64,000 nt of DNA from Voacanga thouarsii (taxonomy: Eukaryota; Streptophyta; Magnoliopsida; Gentianales; Apocynaceae), in the NCBI GenBank assembly GCA_026120185.1, contig JANUWF010003380.1, positions 1,146,215 through 1,210,214 on the forward strand, in the 5' to 3' direction. The position numbers were made by a program, and so were the translations under genes. Numbering within the stretch: position 1 is the stretch's first letter; every line of letters begins with the position of its first letter. Under the pieces are notes generated by a model. That model was not told where the DNA came from and searched no databases. It saw only the letters and a program-made list of their open reading frames with translations. This document shows positions 47,457-56,830 of this stretch, piece by piece.

Positions 47457-49724
47457 TCAATTACCAACAAGCTCTAGTTTCTTGATGTTCTGGATTTGTT
47501 TGCCTGGATTCAATCCCTTCGGGCAAGCCCGGGCACAATTCAAAATCGTGTCGCATCTGTAGAGCTTGAACTCATGATTAACTGCATCAAGGCGCTCTTT
47601 GGTGTATTCATCACGACTATCCATTATCCATCTGCATTCCACGGAGAGAGAAGTTATATAAAAATTTGAAGAAATCCTTCACGAGCAATGAGTCTTTGAA
47701 AAGGAAAAAAGTGAAGGAATTGTACTGAAAGTAAATTTCAGTAATTTAATTTATAGCTAAGGAATTTTATCTATTAAATCTAGAGCCTGAACCAAGCTAT
47801 GTTTACAATTCAATTAGGACTGTTCAAGAATTACTAAACTTGGAAAATTGGCAAAATGAACTTCTAATTTGTAGAGAACTTGAAACTGCAAAAGGCCTAT
47901 TCCTGATTGGTTATTGATTACTCGCACTAGTGAATGTTGAGAGCCTGAAATGGTTAATGAATATAGTTCATAATTGGGTCATACAGTACGTTGGCAACAA
48001 AAACTTCAAAACCATCAAGTAGAGAATCAAAAATAGGCGCAATTCTCAAGGACCCAAGTACAGGACACAGACAGTGAGAGAAGCACATAGCCAACAGAAC
48101 AACACAGATATGCAAGAAGCCAGCAAGTACCATAAACTAGTTTCAAAATATGCAAATTTGAGTAATCAAAATGACCGTTCCAATTAAAATGCATGCAGAC
48201 TCTTTCTTTGCAGTGAGACACACGTAAGGAGATCAGATGGCAGCTGCCCTTAGAATAGAAGACAAAGATAATAATTCATAAATGATCCCTTGTGAAAGAG
48301 TTTTGCACTCAAGCGGGGAATGCAACTTTTCAAATACCGCAACAATGAAGACGATTAGGATAAAATACAGAAACAGCGTAGGACTGATAATTAGGTCCTA
48401 GTACTACAGCTTCCTCGGTTTAGAATTCCAAATTTCAGAATAGAAGTGTGAAGTTGCGAGTTGCTTTCTGCCCCGATTTAGACTCCAAAGTTTCAATCTT
48501 TTAATAAGAAACTTGTCCAGGAAAGCAATTCTAGATACCCGAAATCTACACACTTTAAGACTCAAAAAAGGGGTGGGATGCGGCATGAAGATTCTTGAGC
48601 AGAATAGGACCACAGGTTATATCAACATAACTAGTAATTGGAAGGATGAAACAAGGCCTAATATTTTACATTAAAAGTCCAAACTTTTTTTTTCTCCCCT
48701 TGCCTGTATATTCAATCGCTATATTTTATTACCAATATACAATCGCTATATTTTATTACCACATATGTGAAATGCATTTTGCTATGTAAAATGCGTTTTG
48801 CTATTAGTCAGACACCTTATTTCTTAAATCAGATAGAGGAGACAGAAGTAAAGATAAAGCTTGATAACCAAGGATCTTAACCAAAAGCATGTACTTTGAT
48901 CTTAAAGCTAAGACACAATTAGGCTGAAAAACATCAAAACACTACTATGCACCTACTAACAACTGCATTATTTTCCTCAAAGCAGAAACTATCAAATTTG
49001 GTCCTATGACCAACAAATGAAGAAGCACGCTAGAAATTTAAATTGATCATTCTAAAACAACAACAACAGAGAGCAATTTAAAGTGAGATAATACCTATTG
49101 GCATGGAGGAGAGCAGTGGGGCCGAGATAAGTTTCAGGGTTCCACCGGTAGCTAGGGCAAGAAGTACTACAGCAGGCGCAGAGAATGCACTCATACATGC
49201 CATCAAGCTTTGCCCTATCGCTTTTGCTCTGTGGTATCTCCTTCCCTGGAGTAGGTGGCAGGCTCTTTCTCTTGAGCCACAGTTCTATCGACTTGTACTG
49301 ATTATAGAAATTAGTCATGTCGACGACTAAATCCTTGATAACAAACATATGCGGCAGCGGTGTAATGATACTCTCCGGCCTAGAAGGAATCTTCGTGAGG
49401 CAAGCTAAGCCATTACACCCGTCAATGTTCATAGCACAGGACCCGCAGATACCCTCACAGCAGGTCCTCCAGAAGGTCAAAGTAGAGTCGATCTCATTCT
49501 TAATCTTGATCAGGGGCATCCAACACAATAGGACCACACTCCTTGAGGTCGATTTGATAATCCTATGGCTCCGGCTTCTGTGGATTGTCCGGGTTCCATC
49601 GGTAAATTTGAAAAGTCTTGACATTGCTGCTGCTCTTAGCCTTGGGCTCCAGCTGCTGAGCCTGAGCCTCCGATGCAGGAGATCGTGATATTACTAGTTT
49701 CACCGCCGGTGCCGTGACTGAACC
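47457..49724 (-). pseudogene. SDH2: SDH2 (succinate dehydrogenase iron-sulfur subunit), broken copy
   Basis: Two exons are recognisable on the - strand: 49724-49095 and 47631-47457, joined in frame (HANR / [16 protein letters not shown]). No start codon for the presequence is found before the acceptor at 49725. SDH2 carries the three Fe-S clusters of complex II. The Cys ligands remain ([30 protein letters not shown]). However, TAG at 49563-49565 replaces a Gln codon ([16 protein letters not shown]), and an extra C in the run at 49513-49516 shifts frame within LDALIKIK. Near-invariant positions are changed: SCREGIC reads TCCEGIC, the preceding Arg-Arg reads Trp-Arg, CPSYWWNP reads [17 protein letters not shown] reads YRCDTILNC and SIEPWLKRK reads SIELWLKRK. 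Several are C-to-T changes. It is therefore a pseudogene unless these are assembly errors, which the number of missense changes argues against. Confidence 0.85.
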
Positions 49725-50100
49725 CTACAATTGTTAAAATTAATAACAAAAATAAGGATTTCATAAATGTTATAAAAGGAAAGAAAAGTGTTTAAATCTG
49801 GTTTTGTTCTTGGGTTGCGGGATACGAAAGCCGGACGTGGGGACTCAGGGTGGGGCGTAAAAGAGTTTTGGATTTTTCTTTTTTTAGTAGAACTAGAAAG
49901 TTTATTTATGTCAGAATTAGATTAATCAATTCTATTTAATTTTGAATTAGGAAATTGTCTCACCTGTATAAAGGAGCTCAACTAAGGTTTAACACCTATA
50001 ATAAGTCATTTACATAAGTGTGTACACGCGTAAGCAAGCATCTTGAAATTAAATAAATTCTACTGAATATTTATATCATTTTGAATACGAATTAATAGCG
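49725..50100. other. Intergenic sequence, SDH2 remnant to F-box gene
   Basis: Would contain the first SDH2 exon and promoter if intact; I see no start codon with presequence. A TATA-like AT-rich stretch precedes the F-box start at 50101. Confidence 0.45.
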
Positions 50101-51948
50101 ATGGAAGAGACTGTTGATCAGATTTCTGAGTTGCCAGAAGGCCCAGAACCACTTCTGCACTACATCCTATCTTTCTTGCCAATCAAAGAGGCGGCTCGAG
50201 CTAGCATATTGTCCAAGAGATGGAACAGTTTGTGGAACACGCTCCCTTACCTCAATTTTGGACCAAGCTTCTTTGGTCCAAGCTTCTTCAACAAATCATG
50301 TGATGAGTAAGTAGATTTTTACGAGATAGAGATACCAATGCACAATAATTTACTGTATATTTAACGTAAAATTATATCGAGAAAAGTGAAGAATGTTGAC
50401 ATACAAAAACTGTCTTTTATCCTTCCACGCCATTGGGCAACACAAGGGCAGCATAGTCTATATCTTGAACTAGAAAGATGGATGCGTTGTGTGGCAACGA
50501 GAAGCCTCAGGGAGTTGGATTTGACTAATGAGGCTTACTGTAGTGTCCATTTGCCTTGAAGCATTCTTTTAGCCAAATCATTGAGTGTTCTCTCTGTGTC
50601 TAGATTTAGCTTGATGTCTTTGTCGTCTCTTGATATAAAGTTCTCATCTTTGCGGACCTTACTTTTGAAATCACTTGAGTTGGATGATAGCATCATGAAA
50701 AATCTAATTAAAGGTAGCCCTTTACTAGAGAATTTGCAAGTGAAGAATTGTCTTGGGCTCCAAACTGTTTCTGTGACCAAATTGCTTAAATTGAAGCACC
50801 TTGAGCTGGACTTCCGGTTCCCATCGAATCTGATGATGCTTGAAATTGACACACCAGAACTTCAAGTGCTCGCGATCCAGGTGTTCGGTTCATCAAAGGT
50901 TTTCAATTTTAACGTGAAAACCGGTGCTCGTTTAAGGGAACTCGTGCTCTTGGGTGAATTTTTAACTGAGGAGTGGTTCCATGGCTTTATTTCTCAATTA
51001 GTCTTCCTCGAGAAGTTGTGGATTGGTTATGCTAGCAAATTTGAGACTATCAAGATTTCAAGTGATACACTCATGAACTTAAAACTAGGTAAGTTGAAAA
51101 ACCTGGTGAAGGCCAAGATTACTACTCCTGCTCTAGAAAATTTTGACCACATAGCCGAAGCCCAATGCTTGCCAACCATTTTGCTAAATGCCTCAGATAT
51201 GCTGGAAGTTGTACTCAATCTTTCTGCTAAGATGGGAGATATCGCGCATGATCAAAAGGTAAAATTTGTTGGATATTTTAATCACTTTAAGAGTGTAACC
51301 TTAGTCGGCTTATTCAACGAGATCTTTATCCCAAGAGACAAGAGGGAAAGCTTGTTATCGCCTCTTTGTGGTACAAAGAATTTGGTCTTTTCTTGTGTAC
51401 TAGGTAGAAAGAGGAGGACAATTCACCTTATAGAATACGAGTTTTGGCTATCTCCGAGGGTAGAAACTGTCTTGATAACACAAATATATAGTAAAGGTGG
51501 ATTATCCCTTAAGGTAATTTTACTTTTAATTTTTTTTTTTATATTTGTATTGGATCATGCTTTGTTTTATTTTATAGAATATATGATAATTAAATGTATA
51601 AAAATCGTAATATTAATATATATGTATATATATGTGTGTATATATATATATATGTATATTTAAATATAAATTTATTAACTTATTATTATTTACTAATCAG
51701 TAATTATTTATTTTCAGTTCTTGTATGATGAGAAGGAAGATGTTTCTAAAGATATATTTTGTTTCAAGTTTTTACCCATTAAATGCTGGCAGCATTGCTT
51801 GACAGAAGTCAGGGTCGAGAGTGTTGAGAGAGATGAAGACAAGATGATGCCGAAGAAATTCTTTCTTAAATATGTCGATAATTTGAAAATTGTGGACAAT
51901 TCTACATCTTCCCGCCCTTCTCATCCTTTCTGCGGTGGATTGTATTGA
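50101..51948 (+). pseudogene. F-box/LRR/FBD protein gene with in-frame stop
   Basis: Exon 1 is 50101-50306 and holds an F-box (LPEGPEPLLHYILSFLPIKE, then SILSKRWNSLWNTLPYLNF). Exon 2 runs from about 50388 to 51513 with leucine-rich repeats (SLRTLLLKSLELDDSIMKN, SPLLENLQVKNCLGLQ, LLKLKHLELDF). Exon 3 is 51718-51948 with an FBD-like end (FLPIKCWQHCLTEVRVESVE). Such proteins are substrate receptors of SCF ubiquitin ligases; targets are unknown. TGA at 50557-50559 interrupts the LRR frame (CSVHLP-stop-SILLAKSL), so a full product would need readthrough or a different exon layout. The rest of exon 2 is open for over 900 bases, implying a recent lesion. Exon 1 has a 15-base tandem duplication giving GPSFFGPSFF. 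The exon 2 start is approximate. Confidence 0.75.
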
Positions 51949-52325
51949 TGACTCTTCTCCTATGAAGACAAAGACGAATTCAAATTGATGAAGATAAAGA
52001 TTGATTCCGATTCTTCCATTGCCAAGATTGATAGTATTATTTTGAATTTAGGGTTGCAAGACAATATATTTTTTTTATTGATAAATTGTGTTGATATATA
52101 AAAGATGATATTTTAATTAATTAATGATTAATAGTATTGTTTTGAATTTAGGATGCTTTGTCATTATTGTTTGATGTGCTTGTTGTTTGTTCTAGCATTC
52201 CTGCAATACTCCGTTTAAAACCACCTTTATTATATGGGGAAAGTCATGCATGACATAAAATTTTATATGATATTTGATAACTTGAACCATTTTCATGGGT
52301 ATATGTGATCTATGAGTTGGTTAGT
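51949..52325. other. F-box gene 3' flank
   Basis: AT-rich. The word agtatt-ttttgaatttagg occurs twice (near 52032 and 52132), the second leading straight into the 55-bp repeat at 52148. Ends with ttagt, one copy of the target duplication of the copia element. Confidence 0.6.
52148..52202. repeat. 55-bp exact repeat, copy 2 (F-box 3' flank)
   Basis: Identical to 45708-45762 in the same orientation. It is followed by gcaatact here and acacaact there. Confidence 0.9.
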
Positions 52326-52546
52326 TGTTAAAGAATGCATCTTTTACTGAAAATTAGTTTAAGAATAAGTCAACTTTGAATTTTCTGTTATTTGCTGATT
52401 TTAAGCTAGTTAGTTTTTTAGTTTCCAAAATTTTCTGGATAGGATTTTGAGCAATTCAACTGATCCTTTTTCTTGTATAAATATGGCATCATGTCAAATG
52501 AAATGAGTGTGCTTTTTCAGTCCCATTCTACCTGTTTTTGCTAACA
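52326..52546 (+). repeat. Copia 5' LTR
   Basis: 221 bp, tgttaaagaatgc...tttttgctaaca. A TATA box (tataaatat) lies at about 52476-52484, with the expected transcription start some 30 bases later. Confidence 0.95.
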
Positions 52547-52549
52547 AAT

Positions 52550-52562
52550 TGGTATCAGAGCC
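52550..52562 (+). other. Copia primer-binding site
   Basis: tggtatcagagcc, three bases after the 5' LTR. It is the standard complement of the initiator methionine tRNA 3' end used by plant copia elements. Confidence 0.9.
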
Positions 52563-52617
52563 ACTCTTGTTCTTAAGGGCCTGTGAAAGACTTATCCATA
52601 CCTCATTAGTAGTTAAA

Positions 52618-55600
52618 ATGGCCTCAAATTTCAGTTCTTCACCTCCTCAGTTTTCTGGAGACAATTATAACACTTGGGCCATAAAAATGAAGGCTTATTT
52701 ACAAGCCTTTGACCTATGGGAAGTGGTGGAAAATGACTTGGAACGACTACAATTACCAGCCAATCCAACCTTAGCTCAAATCAAACATCATAATGAGGAG
52801 AAGTCCAAAAGATTCAAAGCAAAAACCTGTATATTCTCAGCTCTTTTGGAGAAAGTTTTCACAAAAATACTGTGTTGTGAAACTCCGAAGCAAATCTGGG
52901 ATACACTTAGGCAGGAATACCAAGGCAATGATCAGACCAGGAGAATGCAAATATTGAATCTCAGAAGGGAGTTTGAGATTCAAAGGATGAAGGAATCTGA
53001 TAATATAAAGGACTATGCAGACAAACTCAAAGTTATAGTCAATAAGATCAGATTGCTTGGGGAGGAGCTAACTGATAGGAGGATCGTGGAGAAAGTTCTT
53101 GTCAGTTTGCCGGAAAGATTTGAGTCAAAAATATCTTCCCTTGAGGACTCAAGAGATCTTTCGCAAATTAGCCTTACGGAGTTGATCAATGCCTTGGAAG
53201 CACAGGAACAAAGAAGGGCCATTCGAAAAGAAGTAGTGGTTGAAGGTGCATTTCAAGCTAAAGCAAAAGAAAATGCACAATCTAGTAGTTTTGGCAAAAA
53301 AGAGAATGGAGATTGGAGAAGTAAGAAAGGAGTTTCAAATAATAAAAATGGAGGAAACAAAGGGAAATTTTCCCAATGTCCACACTGCAAAAGGACTTCA
53401 CATTTTCAGAAATATTGTTGGTACAGACCTGATATTCAATGCAGGTCATGTAAACAAATGGGGCATGTGGAGAAGGTATGCAAGAACAAGCACCAAGGTT
53501 ATCAAGTCCAAGCTATAGAAAACCAGCAAGACCAAGAGGAGCAGTTGTTTGTTGCAACCTGTTTTGCAACTAACAAAAGCAGTGATGCATGGCTCATTGA
53601 CAGTGGTTGCAGTCACCACATGACTTCCGATGAGAGTATGTTCAGGCAGGTAGATAGACATACATCTCAAAAGTTAGAATTGAAAATGGAGATTCTTTAG
53701 AAGTCAAAGGAAGAGGAGTTGTAGCAGTTAAGACTCCAAAAGGTACCAAATTCATTTCAGACGTGTTATATGTACCTCAAATTGATCAAAATCTTTTAAG
53801 TGTGGGACAGCTACTGGAAAAGAATTATTCTGTATTTTTCAAAGATAACACATGCATGATATGTGATTCTACTGGTTGTGAGTTATTGTCTATAAAGATG
53901 AAAGATAAGTGCTTCTCGTTAGATTGGAAACATGCCGTTTGTGCGTATTCTGGTTCAGTTGATGAATCAAAACTTTAGCATAAAAGGTTGGGGCATTTCC
54001 ATTATTCTGCATTGCAGTTTTTGCAGAGAAAGCAGCTTGTGCAGGACATGCCAGTAATTTCTCCTAAATCTGAAGTTTGTGAAGTTTGCCAATTTGGAAA
54101 GCAATTCAGATTGCCATTTCCAGCCAACAAAGCTTGGAGGGCCAGTGAAAAGCTTCAGCTTGTCCATACGGATGTTTGTGGTCCAATGAAGACCCTCTCT
54201 TTTAATGGTAGTAGGTATTATATTGCTTTCATAGGTGATTTTAGCCGAATGTGTTGGGTTTATTTCATGAAATCAAAATTTGAAGTTGCTGATATTTTTT
54301 GGAAATTTAAGAACTGGATTGAGAATCAATTTGGTCTGAAAGTGAAAATGGTTAGATCAGACAATGGGACTGAATACACATCTGGAAAGTTTAACAAATT
54401 CTGTGAAGATGCAGGCATTGAACCCCAATTTTCAGCAACCTATACTTCTCAGCAAAATGGAGTAAGTGAAAGGAAGAATAGGACAATTACGGAGATGTCA
54501 AGGTGTTTGTTGTTTGAGAAGAAAATGCCTAAGGAGTTCTGGGTTGAAGCTGTCAATACTTCAGTATATTTATTGAATAGACTTCCAGCAAAAACTCTAA
54601 AGGGGAAGACACCATTTGAGGCTTGGCATGGTTACGCACCTTCTCTGCAAAATCTGAAGGTGTTTGGCAGTTTGTGCTACACACATATTCCAGATGTGAA
54701 AAGAGAGAAATTAGATTACAAGTCAGAGGTTGGAATTTTTGTTGGCTATAGCAGCACCACCAATGGTTACAGAGTTTATCAACCTTCAAAGCAGAAGGTA
54801 ATAGTTAGTAGAGACATCAAGTTCAATGAAAATTCAGCTTGGAATTGGGAAAAAATAGAAAAGGATCCTAGCCAGCCAACTTCAAGTTCTGGTCAGCCAA
54901 CTTCAAGGCCTATACTCATAATACAAGAGCAGCAAAACGATGATGACACAGTTGATCAGCAGGAGGATAACATACTTGATGATGAAACATATGATCATAC
55001 ACCTGCTAGAGGTACAAAGTCAATTGTTGATATTTTTGCTAGATGTAACGTAGCTGTTTTGGAGCCTGCAGGATATGAAAAAGCTGCAAGGGATCCAAAG
55101 TGGATTGATGCAATGAAGGAGGAGTTGAGGATGATAGAGAAAAACCAAACATGGATCTTGGTGGACAAACATAGTCACAAGAAACCTATTGGGTAAAGTG
55201 GGTGTACAGGACTAAGCTCAATTCTGACGGATCTATCAATAAATACAAGGCAAGGCTTGTAGTAAAAGGATATGCTCAACAGTTTGGGGTGGATTTTTCA
55301 GAAACTTTTGCACTAGTTGCAAGGCTTGACACTATTAGAATGCTTTTGGCATTGGCAGCTCAAAAGACTTGGAAAGTATATCAACTTGATGTCAAATTAG
55401 CTTTTCTAAATGGTTATTTGGAGGAGAAAATCTTTATTGAGTAGCCAGATGGTTTTGTAGTACAAGGAAAAGAGGACAAGATTTATCTACTTAAAAAGGC
55501 CTTGTATGGTCTAAAACAGGCTCCAAGAGCCTGGTACAGCAGAATTGATAATCATCTACTCAAGATTGGTTTTCAAAAGAGTTTGAGTGAATCAACTCTG

Positions 55601-56572
55601 TATGTTAAAATTTCTAATGATGATCTTATCGCAATTTCTTTGTATGTTGATGATCTGCTTGTAACTGGTAGCAATGCAGGACTAGTGCAACAATTTAAAG
55701 ATCAAATGATGCAAGTTTTTGAGATGATTGACCTTGGAGAGATGTCTTTTTTCCTTGGCATGGAAAGTCAGCAACAGGAGAAAGGGATATTTGTTGAACA
55801 GTTTAAGTATGCAAGGGAAGTACTTAAAAAGTTCAACATGGAAAATTGCAAGTCTGTAAGTACGCCTCTGATGCAAAATGAGAAGTTGAGTAAAGATGAT
55901 GGGACAACAAAGGTGGATGAAGGCCTATACAGAAGTCTCATAGGTTGTTTAATGTATTTAACAGCAACAAGGCCAGACATTTTATATTTTGTAAGTCTTT
56001 TGTCCAGATTCATGCATTGTGCAAGTGAAGTACATTTTTGAACTGTTAAAAGAGTGCTTAAATATGTTAAAGGCACAACAGATTTTGGAGTTGGGTTTGG
56101 AAGATCTGATAAGTTAAACTTGCATGGTTTTTGTGATAGTGATTGGGGTGGATCTAGTGATATGAGGAGTACTTCTAGATATTTTTTCAATCTTGGTTCA
56201 GGTGCTTTTTCTTGGAGTTCGAAGAAACAAGATGTTATCACTCAATCAACTGCTGAAGCAGAATATGTTGCTGCTACTGGAGCTGTTAAAACTAATGACA
56301 GATTTAAATCATGACCAGAAGGAGCCCCCAACAATATTTGTTGATAATGAAGATGCTATATCTATCTCTAAAGAACCAGTTTTTCATAGCAAGACAAAGC
56401 ATTTTAAAATTAAGTACTATATTTTTAGAGAAGTTCAGAGAAACAAATAAGTTTTTTTGGTACATTGCAGGAGTGAGGATCAATTGGCTGATATTCTTAC
56501 AAAGGCTTTATCCAAAGCCAAGTTCGAAGACCTGAGGAAGAGTTTGGGGATTTGCAACAAAAGAAGCAAGGA
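52618..56572 (+). pseudogene. Copia gag-pol polyprotein, degenerate
   Basis: The gag start is at 52618 (MASNFSSSPPQFSGDNYNTW); the open frame extending further upstream lies in the LTR and leader. In order: gag UBN2-type region, zinc knuckle CRSCKQMGHVEKVC (about 53436-53480), protease motif AWLIDSGCSHHMT (about 53590), GAG-pre-integrase HKRLGHFHYSALQ (about 53980), integrase core (HTDVCGPMK, VRSDNGTEYTS, SQQNGVSERKNRT), reverse transcriptase ([43 protein letters not shown]) and RNase H (DSDWGGSSDMRSTS, STAEAEYVAA, LADILTKAL). Lesions: a frame change near 53665, TAG at 53976 (Trp position), one base missing near 55190, TAG at 55442, TGA at 56039 and a frame change near 56300. It cannot transpose by itself. 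Confidence 0.95.
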
Positions 56573-56576
56573 GGAG
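56561..56576 (+). other. Copia polypurine tract
   Basis: aagaagcaaggaggag, immediately before the 3' LTR; it primes plus-strand synthesis. Confidence 0.85.
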
Positions 56577-56797
56577 TGTTGAAGAATGCATCTTTTGCTG
56601 AAAATTAGTTTAAGAATAAGTCAACTTTTGATTTTCTGTTATTTGCTGATTTCAAGTTAGTTAATTTTTCAGTTTCCAGAATTTTTTGGATAGGATTTTG
56701 AGCAATTCAACTGATTTTTTTTCTTGTATAAATATGGCATCATGTCAAATGAAATGAGTGTGCTTTTTCAGCCCCATTCTACTTGTTTTTGCCAACA
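56577..56797 (+). repeat. Copia 3' LTR
   Basis: 221 bp, the same length as the 5' LTR with about 15 substitutions and no net length change. Ends ttttgccaaca, then the ttagt duplication. Confidence 0.95.
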
Positions 56798-56830
56798 TTA
56801 GTTCATAAATTTATTTACTTTTGATATAAT

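Larger units (their letters stand above)
52326..56797 (+). mobile_element. Ty1/copia LTR retrotransposon, complete but decayed
   Basis: A 4472-bp element flanked by a perfect 5-bp duplication ttagt (52321-52325 and 56798-56802). Two 221-bp LTRs, a primer-binding site complementary to initiator tRNA-Met, one gag-pol region in copia order (gag, protease, integrase, reverse transcriptase, RNase H) and a purine tract are all present. By eye the LTRs differ at about 15 of 221 positions, so the insertion is old enough to have accumulated several coding lesions. Confidence 0.96.

Noticed and set aside
52507..52617. N-terminal extension of the copia gag frame into the LTR (MCFFSPILPV...)
   Set aside because: It covers the LTR end, the primer-binding site and the leader. 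The conserved gag start is the ATG at 52618.
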